Shown here piece after piece: positions 8,767 through 16,858 of a stretch of DNA of 64,000 nucleotides. The translations under genes were made by a program, and so were the position numbers. Origin of the DNA: Knoellia koreensis (GTDB taxonomy: Bacteria > Actinomycetota > Actinomycetes > Actinomycetales > Dermatophilaceae); contig NZ_JABEPQ010000001.1 in NCBI RefSeq assembly GCF_013041615.1, positions 1,232,976 to 1,296,975 of the forward strand, given 5' to 3'. The notes under the pieces were generated by a model, which was not told the DNA's origin, searched no databases, and was given only the letters and a program-made list of their open reading frames with translations. The stretch's first letter is position 1. Each line of letters opens with the position of its first letter.

Positions 8767-10032
8767 TCAGCCACCACCCTCGGTGCCGACGTCACCGCCG
8801 CCGGTGGTCGGTGCGTCGGTGCCGGGCTCGCCGTCTGTGGGCGGCGACTCCTCGGCGTCGGTCGGCTTGGGCGCCGGCACGTCCTTGAAGGTCTGCGACG
8901 GGTTGCCCAGCCAGGTGAGGTGGTCCAGCGGCCACACCAGCGCGACGGCGCGCCCGACGATGAGCCGCTCGTCGACCGAGCCGAGGCGCACGTCGTTCTC
9001 GGGGCCCAGGTGGGCGCGCGAGTCGGCCGACCCCGAGCGGTTGTCCCCCATGACCCACACGCGTCCGCGTGGCACGACGACGTCGAAGTCCTGGTCGCTC
9101 GGGGCGACCCCGGGCTTGAGGTAGGGCTCCACCACGGGCTGGCCGTTGACGGTGAGCCGTCCGCCCTGGTCGCAGCATGCGACGTGGTCACCGGGCAGGC
9201 CGATGACCCGCTTGATGAGGTGGTTCTCGGAGTCGTCGGGCAGCAGTCCGACGAACATCATGGCGTCGCGGACGATGGTCGCGACCTTGCCGTGCTTCTC
9301 CTCCACCGGCGGGTCGACCCAGTCGCCCGGGTCGGCGAACACGACGATGTCGCCCCGCTTGAGCTCCAAGGGGCCAGGCGTCAGCTTGCTGACGATGACG
9401 CGGTCGTTGACCAGCAGGGTGTTCTCCATCGAGCCGGACGGGATGTAGAACGCCTGCAGCAGCCACGTCTTGACGATGAACGACAGGACCAGGGCCATGC
9501 CGACGACGATCGCGAACTCCTTGACGGCCGCCCCCAGAACTGCCAACCCGCTGGTCGGCTCGTCGGCGTCGTCCTTGCCGCTGCCCTTGCGTTTGCGCTG
9601 ACGGTCGGTGTCCTGGGCGTCGGTGTCGGTGCGCGCGGCGTCCCCCGCGGCATCCCCCGCGGCATCCCCCGCGATCGCCGCGTGGTCCGCCCGCGGTGTC
9701 ACCGTCGGCAGCACGGCCGTCGGGGCGGTGGCCATCGTCGGGGTGGTCTCCGGGATCGCGGGGTCCTCCGCGAGCGTGGGCGGCACCCCGGTGTCCTCGA
9801 CGGCGTCGTGCCGGGCGGGTGCGTCGGCGACGGTGTCGGGTGCGAGCCACGGAGAGGGCTCGCGGGGCGAGAACGCCTCGAGGTCCTGCGGCTCGTGGCG
9901 CAGCCAGGGACCGGTCGTCTCGATCGCGTGGTCCTGCTGGGACGTGGGCGCGTCGGCAGGCTCGACGGGCTCCGGCTCCCAGCCGAGCCAGTCGTCGCCG
10001 CGCCCGCGGCCGTCGCCAGGGGCGCCGGTCAT
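8767..10032 (-). CDS. lepB: Signal peptidase I (long form)
   Basis: At 421 residues this is far longer than typical signal peptidase I. The first 155 residues are a low-complexity acidic/Pro/Ala region including repeated GDAA units, followed by a basic patch and one membrane span (about 172-187). The catalytic Ser is Ser201 in IPSGSM and the general base is Lys274 in [12 protein letters not shown] Gly/Thr/Pro-rich tail follows the catalytic domain. It should cleave Sec and Tat signal peptides at the outer face of the membrane. It is the second of two tandem lepB genes, overlapping the first as ATGA. Confidence 0.94.
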   Translation of the reverse strand: MTGAPGDGRGRGDDWLGWEPEPVEPADAPTSQQDHAIETTGPWLRHEPQDLEAFSPREPSPWLAPDTVADAPARHDAVEDTGVPPTLAEDPAIPETTPTMATAPTAVLPTVTPRADHAAIAGDAAGDAAGDAARTDTDAQDTDRQRKRKGSGKDDADEPTSGLAVLGAAVKEFAIVVGMALVLSFIVKTWLLQAFYIPSGSMENTLLVNDRVIVSKLTPGPLELKRGDIVVFADPGDWVDPPVEEKHGKVATIVRDAMMFVGLLPDDSENHLIKRVIGLPGDHVACCDQGGRLTVNGQPVVEPYLKPGVAPSDQDFDVVVPRGRVWVMGDNRSGSADSRAHLGPENDVRLGSVDERLIVGRAVALVWPLDHLTWLGNPSQTFKDVPAPKPTDAEESPPTDGEPGTDAPTTGGGDVGTEGGG

Positions 10033-10784
10033 GGGGTGCTCGCCCGAGGTATGCCGGCGAGCTGGCTCGGGTGATCGAACCCACCTGTGCGCGACAGCGG
10101 CCAGTAGGTCACCACGGCGCGCCCGATGACGTCGTCGACGCGCACGGTGCCGCCGCCGGGGTCGCCGAGGTGGGAACGGGAGTCCGCGCTGTCGGAGCGG
10201 TGGTCACCCATCACCCAGAGCCGGTCCTTGGGCACGACGATGTCGAAGGTGAGCTCGCTGGGCTTGTCTCCGGGGTAGATGTACGGCTCCTGCACCGCGG
10301 TGCCGTTGACGGTGAGCCGTCCGGAGCTGTCGCAGCAGACGACCCGGTCGCCCGGCAGGCCGATGACCCGCTTGATGAAGTCCTGCTCGCCGACGTCGAT
10401 GCCGATGGCCTTGGCGATCGAGGCGAGGGTCCGCCCGATGAGGCCGTCGTCCTGGTGCGGCGTGCGGTCGTCGACGGCCCAGCTCGTCGAGCCGTCGAAG
10501 ACGACCACGTCGCCGCGCTTGATCGAGTCGGCCCCGACGAGCTTGTTGACCAGGATGCGGTCACCGGGCTCGATGGTGCGCTCCATCGACCCGGAAGGCA
10601 CGTAGAAGGACTGCACGAGCAAACCCCGGACCAGGACCATCACGACGAGTGCGATGCCGATGAGCAGCAGCCACGAAGGGCCGCCCTTGGCGTCGCCTGA
10701 CCCGGCCTTGGCGTCGGGCTGCCGGTCGGCAGCCGAGGACGCGGTGGCCAGGTCCTGATCTGATGGTTCGGGTCCGGGGTTCAT
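10029..10784 (-). CDS. lepB: Signal peptidase I (short form)
   Basis: A 251-residue signal peptidase I with a short polar N-terminus, one membrane span (about 38-55), catalytic Ser66 in VPSGSM and Lys138 in [11 protein letters not shown]. The MGDHR box near the C-terminus is the conserved box D/E region. It lies 78 bases downstream of rplS and overlaps the long lepB paralogue. The two share the same core but differ in N-terminal length, pointing to a tandem duplication with later divergence. Confidence 0.94.
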   Translation of the reverse strand: MNPGPEPSDQDLATASSAADRQPDAKAGSGDAKGGPSWLLLIGIALVVMVLVRGLLVQSFYVPSGSMERTIEPGDRILVNKLVGADSIKRGDVVVFDGSTSWAVDDRTPHQDDGLIGRTLASIAKAIGIDVGEQDFIKRVIGLPGDRVVCCDSSGRLTVNGTAVQEPYIYPGDKPSELTFDIVVPKDRLWVMGDHRSDSADSRSHLGDPGGGTVRVDDVIGRAVVTYWPLSRTGGFDHPSQLAGIPRASTP

Positions 10785-10862
10785 CGCATCCGGAGCCTAA
10801 CCCTCGGCACTGGGACGTCTCGCAGGGACACGTCGCGGCCGACGGTGCGCAGTGACCTCGCC

Positions 10863-11222
10863 TTACTTGGCGGGGGTCGTCTCGCGCTTCTCCTTGATCT
10901 TGGCGGCCTTGCCGCGCAGGTCGCGCAGGTAGTAGAGCTTGGCGCGACGGACGTCACCGCGGGTCACGACCTCGATCTTGTCGATGATCGGGGTGTGCAG
11001 CGGGAACGTGCGCTCCACGCCGACACCGAAGGACACCTTGCGGACGGTGAAGGTCTCGCCGACGCCGCCACCGTGACGACGGATGACCACGCCCTGGAAG
11101 ACCTGGATGCGGGAGCGGTTGCCCTCGACGACCTTGACGTGAACCTTGACGGTGTCACCGGCGCGGAAGGCGGGGATGTCCTCGCGGATGGAGGCCTTGT
11201 CGAGCTCGTCGAAACGCTGCAT
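10863..11222 (-). CDS. rplS: 50S ribosomal protein L19
   Basis: The 119-residue protein matches bL19 along its length: [43 protein letters not shown] and [16 protein letters not shown]. It sits at the 30S-50S interface. I set the start at ATG 11222 ([11 protein letters not shown]), the usual family start; an open frame continues 13 codons upstream without conservation. The gene heads the run rplS-lepB-lepB-rnhB-DUF2469. A leader of about 150 bases contains a TGGCAGAATGG motif shared with rpsP. Confidence 0.96.
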   Translation of the reverse strand: MQRFDELDKASIREDIPAFRAGDTVKVHVKVVEGNRSRIQVFQGVVIRRHGGGVGETFTVRKVSFGVGVERTFPLHTPIIDKIEVVTRGDVRRAKLYYLRDLRGKAAKIKEKRETTPAK

Positions 11223-11361
11223 GACGGTGTCGCTTTCTCGTCGGTGCCACAGGTCACCCACGGGTCTGGTGGTGCTACGTGATGTGAGATGCGCCGATCC
11301 GCGGGCCGCGTGCTGGGCACTCCCCCTGTGGCAGGGGCCGTGGTCGAGGTGGCGCGAGGAG

Positions 11362-11372
11362 CCATTCTGCCA
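11362..11372 (-). promoter_or_regulatory. Shared TGGCAGAATGG motif upstream of rplS
   Basis: On the minus strand this reads TGGCAGAATGG, 140 bases before the rplS start. The identical 11-mer occurs upstream of rpsP (16759-16769). CAGAAT could serve as an extended -10 box; no convincing -35 box is seen at the right distance. A shared promoter for ribosomal protein genes is inferred. Confidence 0.4.
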
Positions 11373-11432
11373 CGCAGGAGCTCCCCACCAGAAATCGGCG
11401 ACCGCACCTTCCGCGCGGCCTACCGCGCGTCG

Positions 11433-11654
11433 TCAGCCGCAGGCGGGGTCGAGCCGGTCGGCCCAGCGACGCTCGACCTTGGCGGCGGCGCGCAAGGTGG
11501 CGGCCAGCGACCGGCGCACCCCGCGAGGTGCGGCGGCCACGGGAGCCGGCTTCGCGGCATACCCGTCGTCGACGACCGGGGCGTCGGGGCGGGCGGACAG
11601 CGCCTCGGAGGCGCCGCCGCGGCGGATGGTGGTCAGGGCGATGAAGTCGTTCAT
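11433..11654 (-). CDS. Small hypothetical protein (73 aa)
   Basis: A 73-residue frame, ATG at 11654, with AAGGAG seven bases upstream. The product opens MNDFIALTTIRRGG, continues through a DDGYAAKP patch and ends with a basic helix (RRSLAATLRAAAKVERRWADRLD). No family is recognised; there is no signal peptide or membrane span. The strong ribosome binding site and the position 35 bases downstream of the LacI-family gene argue that it is real and possibly co-transcribed with that regulator. Confidence 0.6.
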   Translation of the reverse strand: MNDFIALTTIRRGGASEALSARPDAPVVDDGYAAKPAPVAAAPRGVRRSLAATLRAAAKVERRWADRLDPACG

Positions 11655-11689
11655 CGTGGATCTCCTTGCGGTGGAACTGTGGTGGGTGG

Positions 11690-12760
11690 TCAGTGGGGCG
11701 CCGGGCCGGTGCTGGACCGGACGACGAGCTCGGTGGGCAGCACCACGCGGCGCGGCTCGAACTCGGGGTCGAGCACCATGCGGCCGAGCAGGCGACCCTT
11801 CTCGTGGATGGGCTGGCGGACGGTGGTGAGGCCGACCTCGGCGGCCCGCGGGATGTCGTCGAAGCCGGTGAGCGAGACGTCGCGGCCGACCTCGAGCCCG
11901 CACTGGCGGATCGCGTCGCGTGCGCCGAGGGCGAGCACGTCGCTGATGCAGGCGATGGCCGTAGGCCGGTTCTGGTGGTCGAGGAGGTATGCCGCGGCGG
12001 CAGCACCTGCCTCCGTCGAGTTGTGCCCGGCGAAGACCGGGATGACCTCGACGTCCGGGCCGAGCGCGTCACGCAGGCCGTCGAGTCGGATGCGCGAGTC
12101 GACGAACAGCTGCGCCTCGTCCTCGGGCCGCACCACCCGGGGCGTGGTCCGGGGCTCGACGTCGTCCATCCTGGAGTCGACGATGACGCCGACCCGCTGG
12201 TGACCGAGGTCGCGCAGCAGCCCGCCCAGCGAGGCGGCGGCCCCGGCCTCGTCGATGAGCACGTACTTCTGCCGGTCGTCGTCGATGTCGATGGTCGAGG
12301 CCACGGTCAGCCCTCGTTCCATGGCGACCAGGCGCGCGGGGTGGTCGGCGTCGACGCAGTAGGCCACGACCGCGTCGACGACCGACTGGCGCATCGTCTC
12401 GGCCGACGGCTCGGCGTCCTCGGGGTGGCTCGGGTCGTAGTGCTCGAGCGGGATGAGCAGGAGCCCGGTCTTGAACTCCTCGGCCACCTCGGCCAGGCCA
12501 GCGAGCATGCCGACGGAGTACGGGTCGGAGAAGGCGTAGGACAGCTGCTCGGTGAACAGCAGGCCGATGGCGCCCGCCCGCTGGGACCGCAGGCTGCGGG
12601 CAGCCGGGTTGGGCCCGGCATACCCGAGGCGCTTGGCCGTCTCGAGCACGCGGTCACGCACCTGGGCCGAGAGCTGGTCGGGCTTGTTGTAAGCGTTCGA
12701 CACGGTCGAGACCGAGACACCGGCCTGCTCGGCCACGGTCCGCAGGGTCACGTTCCCCAC
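11690..12760 (-). CDS. LacI family transcriptional regulator
   Basis: The protein of about 356 residues has an N-terminal LacI helix-turn-helix (VTLRTVAEQAGVSVSTVSNAYN, split here as VTLRTVAEQAGVS and VSTVSNAYN), the hinge helix with NPAARSLRS, and a periplasmic-binding-like effector domain ending in a PTELVVRSS-type tail. The effector is probably a sugar, but no sugar-utilisation gene is nearby, so the target is unknown. I prefer GTG at 12760, eight bases after GAGGAGG; a GTG at 12769 would abut that site. Operator-like repeats lie immediately upstream, consistent with autoregulation. Confidence 0.9.
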   Translation of the reverse strand: MGNVTLRTVAEQAGVSVSTVSNAYNKPDQLSAQVRDRVLETAKRLGYAGPNPAARSLRSQRAGAIGLLFTEQLSYAFSDPYSVGMLAGLAEVAEEFKTGLLLIPLEHYDPSHPEDAEPSAETMRQSVVDAVVAYCVDADHPARLVAMERGLTVASTIDIDDDRQKYVLIDEAGAAASLGGLLRDLGHQRVGVIVDSRMDDVEPRTTPRVVRPEDEAQLFVDSRIRLDGLRDALGPDVEVIPVFAGHNSTEAGAAAAAYLLDHQNRPTAIACISDVLALGARDAIRQCGLEVGRDVSLTGFDDIPRAAEVGLTTVRQPIHEKGRLLGRMVLDPEFEPRRVVLPTELVVRSSTGPAPH

Positions 12761-12780
12761 CGCGACCACCTCCTCACTGC

Positions 12781-12814
12781 ATCGTTCTACTAAATCGTTC
12801 TAGAAAAACGATAC
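12781..12814. promoter_or_regulatory. Operator/promoter region of the LacI-family gene
   Basis: ATCGTTCTA occurs twice as a direct repeat (12781-12789 and 12794-12802), and the second copy forms an inverted repeat ATCGTT-N7-AACGAT (12794-12812). This AT-rich island stands out in GC-rich surroundings, 21 bases before the regulator start. A LacI-type autoregulatory operator is the natural reading. Confidence 0.5.
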
Positions 12815-12869
12815 AGAACTCTACTGGCCCTGGCAAGCCGGGGGCGGCCCGAGGCCGGCCGGGCCGCCA

Positions 12870-12940
12870 AACTTTCGGCCACGCGCCCGAGTTCTCGGCC
12901 CGACCGCCCCCCACTGCCGGAACTTTCGGCCACTCGCCCG
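12870..12940. repeat. Paired AACTTTCGGCCAC repeat
   Basis: AACTTTCGGCCAC followed by G/T-CGCCCGA occurs at 12870 and 12921, 51 bases apart. The second copy can pair CTTTCGG with CCGAAAG. The same design, two AACTTTGGGCC units 49 bases apart, is found at 26585-26654. It lies in the 230-base gap between the LacI-family gene and the FetB-like gene. Confidence 0.6.
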
Positions 12941-12990
12941 AAAGCTGACGCTGCCGCGGGAGTCGGCCCCGCGGCATACCCTCGTCCCTC

Positions 12991-13749
12991 GTGAGCATCG
13001 ACCCGGGCTGGCCGGTCGCGGCAGCCCTGGTGCTGCTGCTGGCCGTGACGCTCGTCGCGCACCGGACCGCTGGCTACGCGATGGAGCGGCCGGTCGTCGT
13101 GGCGGCTGTGCGCGCGATCCTCCAGCTCGGGGTCGCCGCCCTCGTCATCGCCGCGGTGGTCCGCAGCCTGGTGCTGTCGTGCCTGCTGCTGGTGGTGATG
13201 TTCGGCATCGGGGTGCTCACGACGAGCCGCCGGATCGAGGCCGCGCGGGCGTGGCCGTGGGCGGCACTGGCGATGGCGTGCGGCGTCGTGCCCGTCCTCG
13301 CGATCGTCCTCGCGACCGGCACCATCCCGCCCAAGGGCATCGCGGTGATCCCGGTGGGAGGCATCATCATCGGCAACGCGATGACCGCCAACACGCTGCT
13401 CGGCCGGCGCGCCTTCGCGGCGTTGCGCGAGGAGCGCGGGCTCTACGAGGCGTGCCTGTCGATCGGCCTGCTGCCTGCGCAGGCGATCAACGAGCTGATC
13501 CACCGGCGGGCGCCCGAGGCACTCCTGCCCGGCCTCGACCAGGTCAAGACGACGGGGGTCGTCACGCTCCCCGGCGCGTTCATCGGCGTGATGCTCGGCG
13601 GCGGCTCACCCGTGCAGGCGGCCACCGCGCAGGTGTTGGTGCTCTTCGGGATCATGGCCGCGCAGACCGTGACGGTGCTCGTCGGCGAACGCCTCATCGA
13701 GGCCAGGCGGTTGGTGCCGGCCGACGTGCGCGCCGAACTGATCGACTAA
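12991..13749 (+). CDS. FetB/UPF0014 family ABC transporter permease
   Basis: A 252-residue membrane protein with about seven hydrophobic segments and the UPF0014/FetB signatures [29 protein letters not shown] and [15 protein letters not shown]. FetB is the permease of the FetAB exporter linked to iron homeostasis. No fetA-like ATPase lies beside it, so its partner must be elsewhere. The start is GTG at 12991. The gene is convergent with trmD; the two stop codons overlap (13746-13749). A GGCATAC motif copy lies 11 bases before the start. Confidence 0.87.
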   Translation: MSIDPGWPVAAALVLLLAVTLVAHRTAGYAMERPVVVAAVRAILQLGVAALVIAAVVRSLVLSCLLLVVMFGIGVLTTSRRIEAARAWPWAALAMACGVVPVLAIVLATGTIPPKGIAVIPVGGIIIGNAMTANTLLGRRAFAALREERGLYEACLSIGLLPAQAINELIHRRAPEALLPGLDQVKTTGVVTLPGAFIGVMLGGGSPVQAATAQVLVLFGIMAAQTVTVLVGERLIEARRLVPADVRAELID

Positions 13750-14945
13750 CGGGCGCGCTTGGTCAGGTCGACCGTCTCGGGGTGGGCTCCCACGCCGGGT
13801 CGCACGCGGTACCCGGCCTTCTTGTAGATCTTGAGGTTGCGCTCGCTGCGCTCGCCGGTGTTGAGCCAGAAGGTGATCGTGCCGACCGGCGCCTGTGCCT
13901 CCGCGAAGGCAAGCAGCGCCCGGCCGAGACCGCGGCCCTGCAGGTCGGGGGCGACCATGAGCCGGCCGATCTGCCAGGTCGTGGGGTCGGCCGGGTCGAG
14001 TCGGGCGCGCACCGACGCCACGAGCCGCCCCGCGCTGCGCAAGACCCACGTCGTCCATTCGGCCAGCTCGTCGGCGAACTCGTCCACCGTGTCCGTCCCC
14101 GCGCCGAACAGGCCGTACCGCACGTACTCCTGCGCCCAGCACGCGCGGGTGAGGGTGAGCAGCTCGGCCGCGTCACCGCGCGTCGCCACGGACAGGTCGT
14201 ATGCCGCGAGCTCACCGTCGGCTGCCTGGCTCGAGTGGAGCAGGTCGGGGCGTCGGGCGGCGGTGCGCTCGAGCCGCTGCTGGTGGCGCCAGCGGGCGAT
14301 GGCCCCGTGGTCACCGGACAGCAGCACCGGCGGGACGTCGCGGGTCGTGCCGGTCGGCGAGGTCCACGACGCGGGCTTGGTGAAGACGGGGTACTCGAGC
14401 AGGCCGTCCTCGTGCGACTCCTCGACGAGGGACTCGGCGTTCCCGATGACCCCGGGCAGCAGGCGGGCCACGGCCTCGGTGATGGCGAGGACCGCCACCT
14501 CTCCCCCGTTGAGCACGTAGTCGCCGAGCGACACGACGTCGACGCGCAGACCGAGGTCGTCCGCGGCATAACCGTAGACGCGCTCGTCGATGCCCTCGTA
14601 GCGTCCGCACGCGAACGCCAGCCACGGCTCCTCGGCGAGCTCGCGCGCCAACGCCTGCGTGAACGGCATACCGCCAGGCCCGGGCACGATGACCCGGGGA
14701 CGCGCACCCGCGTCACCTGAGGCGACCACGGCGTCGAGTGCCTCTGCCCACGGCTGCGGCTTCATCACCATGCCGGCGCCGCCCCCGTAGGGCGTGTCGT
14801 CGACAGTCTGGTGCCGGTCGTGGGTGAAGTCGCGCAGCTGGTGGACGCGCACGTCGAGCAGCCCGTCCCGCCGAGCCTTGCCGATAAGCGACAGGTCGAG
14901 GGGCGCGAGGTACTCGGGGAAGATCGAGACGACGTCAATTCGCAT
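13746..14945 (-). CDS. trmD: tRNA (guanine37-N1)-methyltransferase TrmD fused to a GNAT acetyltransferase domain
   Basis: Residues 1 to about 235 are a complete Trm[39 protein letters not shown] and the SPOUT knot region [11 protein letters not shown]. It methylates G37 of tRNAs to prevent frameshifting. Residues from about 245 to 399 add a GNAT-type N-acetyltransferase domain with the acetyl-CoA motif [12 protein letters not shown] and a C-terminal EKxGYR-like strand. Ordinary TrmD is about 240-270 residues. I chose ATG 14945; a TTG three codons upstream is less likely. The gene follows rimM by 29 bases. Confidence 0.93.
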   Translation of the reverse strand: MRIDVVSIFPEYLAPLDLSLIGKARRDGLLDVRVHQLRDFTHDRHQTVDDTPYGGGAGMVMKPQPWAEALDAVVASGDAGARPRVIVPGPGGMPFTQALARELAEEPWLAFACGRYEGIDERVYGYAADDLGLRVDVVSLGDYVLNGGEVAVLAITEAVARLLPGVIGNAESLVEESHEDGLLEYPVFTKPASWTSPTGTTRDVPPVLLSGDHGAIARWRHQQRLERTAARRPDLLHSSQAADGELAAYDLSVATRGDAAELLTLTRACWAQEYVRYGLFGAGTDTVDEFADELAEWTTWVLRSAGRLVASVRARLDPADPTTWQIGRLMVAPDLQGRGLGRALLAFAEAQAPVGTITFWLNTGERSERNLKIYKKAGYRVRPGVGAHPETVDLTKRAR

Positions 14946-14974
14946 GGCTGCCAACGGTTTTCACGAGTCGACGT

Positions 14975-15544
14975 TCATGAGTTGAGGTCGAGGAGGCCGG
15001 GAGGTGGGTCGATGACGACGCGACCGCCCTCGACGTCGACCTCGGGCACGATCGCCTCGACGAAGGGAATGAGCGCCTCGGTGCCGTCGGTCAGGGTGAC
15101 CTGGAGCAGGTCCTGGGCGGTGCCGATGAGCAGGCCGCTGACCGTGCCGAGCGTGGCACCGGACGGGTCGACGACGGTGAGGCCGACGAGGTCGTCCTCG
15201 TACCAGCCCTCGTCGTCATCGTCGTCGCCGTCGTCGGCGAGGGAATCCGCGTCGACGAAAAGCCGTGTCCCGCGCAGGGACTCGGCACCGGTACGGTCGG
15301 GGATCTGCTCGAACCCGAGCAGCCAGATGCCGCGGTGGACCCGGTGGCTCGCGATCGTGAGCGTCCGTGGCACGCCCGACCCGGCAGCCGCCTCGGTGCG
15401 GAATTCAGCACCCTCGACGAACCGCCCCTCGGGGTCGTCGGTGTGCACCTGCACGGTGACCTCACCGCGCAGGCCGTGGGGCTTGCCGATGCGGGCGACG
15501 AGCAGCTCGTCACGCGCCGGGGAGGCGGAGGGGGGCTGCGGCAT
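14975..15544 (-). CDS. rimM: Ribosome maturation factor RimM
   Basis: A 189-residue RimM with the N-terminal barrel (LLVARIGKPHGLRGEV) and the C-terminal PRC-barrel (VVDPSGATLGTV, ALIPFV). It binds ribosomal protein S19 and assists 30S head assembly. A run of Asp and Glu between the domains (DDGDDDDDE) enlarges the linker compared with shorter homologues. It stands in the usual order rpsP-khpA-rimM-trmD, separated from khpA by a gap with a hairpin. Confidence 0.95.
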   Translation of the reverse strand: MPQPPSASPARDELLVARIGKPHGLRGEVTVQVHTDDPEGRFVEGAEFRTEAAAGSGVPRTLTIASHRVHRGIWLLGFEQIPDRTGAESLRGTRLFVDADSLADDGDDDDDEGWYEDDLVGLTVVDPSGATLGTVSGLLIGTAQDLLQVTLTDGTEALIPFVEAIVPEVDVEGGRVVIDPPPGLLDLNS

Positions 15545-15581
15545 ACGGGTGATCCTCTCAGGCGGGTGCGCCCCGACGAAC

Positions 15582-15615
15582 GAAGGCCGCCGGGACAGGT
15601 GTCCCGACGGCCTTC
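15582..15615 (-). terminator. Hairpin between khpA and rimM
   Basis: Two 16-base arms (15582-15597 and 15600-15615) pair with one mismatch around a two-base loop. No T-tract follows. It lies downstream of khpA and upstream of rimM in the same operon, so partial termination or mRNA processing that lowers rimM-trmD expression relative to rpsP is likely. Confidence 0.6.
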
Positions 15616-15634
15616 GGCGTTGGCGTGAAACTGG

Positions 15635-15877
15635 TCAGCGCACGCGGTCGGTGTCGACGATGTCGACCCGGACGTTGCGCCCGCCGGACAGCGCACCCAT
15701 CACGGTGCGCAGCGCGCTGGCGGTGCGACCCGAGCGGCCGATGACGCGACCGAGGTCGTCGGGGTGCACGCGCACCTCGAGGATCTCGCCGCGACGCAGC
15801 TCCTTGTGCCGCACGACGACGTCGTCCTTGTGGTCGACGATGCCCTTGACGAGGTGCTCGAGCGCCTCCTCCAGCAC
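15635..15877 (-). CDS. khpA: KH-domain RNA-binding protein (KhpA)
   Basis: An 80-residue single KH-domain protein, opening VLEEALEHLVKGIVDH and carrying the GxxG RNA-contact loop in RVIGRSGRTASALR. Homologues work with KhpB/Jag in RNA binding and cell division control. The GTG start at 15877 lies two bases beyond the rpsP stop, so coupling is tight. Length and position next to rpsP are typical for Gram-positive bacteria. Confidence 0.93.
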   Translation of the reverse strand: MLEEALEHLVKGIVDHKDDVVVRHKELRRGEILEVRVHPDDLGRVIGRSGRTASALRTVMGALSGGRNVRVDIVDTDRVR

Positions 15878-15879
15878 GA

Positions 15880-16641
15880 TCAGGCTCCGGCCTTGGTGAA
15901 GCCGGCGGCCTCGGCGTCGGCCGCGGTCTTGAACCAGACCTCGGCGATCGTCTGGTCGTACCACTGGCCGTCGGGCTCGTGGAACTTCATCGAGTCCTTG
16001 TTGCCCTTGATGGTGTAGCCCTCGGGAGCCTCGCCACCCTCGAGCGGAGCGGCGGCACCCTTCGGCAGCTCGGCCTCCGCGGCAGCAGCCTCGGTGGTCT
16101 CGGTGGCCGGGGTGGCCTCGGCCGGGCTGGTGACCTCGTCGGTCGCGCCGTCCTCGGCCGCGGCCTTGGCGGCGTCCGGGGTCAGGTCGGCGAACTCGGC
16201 GGCCTGCTCGGCCTGCTCGGCGTTCTCCGCCGGCACCTCGGCCTTGGCGTCGTCGGTCTTGGGCTCCTCGGCGGCCTTCTTGGCGGCGCGCTTCTTCGGC
16301 GTGGTGGCACCCGACTCGTCGTCACCGGACTTGCCGGCGGCGGCGACAGCGGCCTCGTAGAGCTCCTTCTTGGAGGGCTTCTTCTCGGCGACCTGGAGGG
16401 TGCCGTCCTTGTAGAGCTTGAGCAGCGCGGCGACGGCCTCGGTCGGCTGGGCGCCCTGGGCGACCCAGTAGTCGGCGCGCTCCATGTCGATCTCGACGAG
16501 CGACGGGTTCTGGTTCGGGTCGTACTTGCCGATCTCCTCGATCGCGCGGCCATCGCGCTTGGTGCGCGAGTCCATGACGACGACGCGGTAGATGGCGGTG
16601 CGGATCTTGCCCATCCGCTTGAGACGAATCTTGACGGCCAC
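15880..16641 (-). CDS. rpsP: 30S ribosomal protein S16 with long C-terminal extension and sunset-like module
   Basis: The first 85 residues or so are normal bS16 ([41 protein letters not shown]). The protein then continues to 253 residues with an Ala/Glu/Lys-rich, probably disordered stretch and ends in a compact module of about 45 residues: [25 protein letters not shown] and AEAAGF. That ending resembles the small sunset-type domain found on secreted and nuclease proteins. S16 in most bacteria is 80-150 residues. The start is GTG at 16641. It heads the operon rpsP-khpA-rimM-trmD. Confidence 0.94.
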   Translation of the reverse strand: MAVKIRLKRMGKIRTAIYRVVVMDSRTKRDGRAIEEIGKYDPNQNPSLVEIDMERADYWVAQGAQPTEAVAALLKLYKDGTLQVAEKKPSKKELYEAAVAAAGKSGDDESGATTPKKRAAKKAAEEPKTDDAKAEVPAENAEQAEQAAEFADLTPDAAKAAAEDGATDEVTSPAEATPATETTEAAAAEAELPKGAAAPLEGGEAPEGYTIKGNKDSMKFHEPDGQWYDQTIAEVWFKTAADAEAAGFTKAGA

Positions 16642-16758
16642 GAGTGTGGTCTCCGTTCGGTTGTGAGCACGGCGAGACCGCACGCGATCTGTGCGGGGTG
16701 CCGTCACCCGGGGTAGGTATCCGTGCCGTGATACGCCGGCCGGAAGGTGTACAGCGGA

Positions 16759-16769
16759 CCATTCTGCCA
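16759..16769 (-). promoter_or_regulatory. Shared TGGCAGAATGG motif upstream of rpsP
   Basis: This is the same 11-mer as at 11362-11372, on the minus strand 118 bases before the rpsP start. It probably belongs to the rpsP operon promoter, giving a leader of roughly 110 bases. I see no second promoter in the 217-base gap between rpsP and the SDR gene. Confidence 0.4.
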
Positions 16770-16830
16770 GACGCGAGGGGGTGCTCCCGACCACGCGCCT
16801 TCCCGGCGCCCGGGCACCAACCCGGCCACG

Positions 16831-16855
16831 CGGCATACCTCGCTCGTATGCCGCC
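16831..16855 (-). terminator. Inverted pair of GTATGCC motifs after the SDR gene
   Basis: GCGGCATAC (16831-16839) and GTATGCCGC (16847-16855) are perfect nine-base arms around a seven-base loop, starting three bases beyond the SDR stop codon. The hairpin is placed exactly where a terminator should be. It is built from the dispersed motif of this chromosome. Confidence 0.6.
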
Positions 16856-16858
16856 TGC

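Noticed and set aside
7992-9191. Longer RNase HII of 399 residues
   Set aside because: The upstream part shadows lepB; the family start is ATG 8765.
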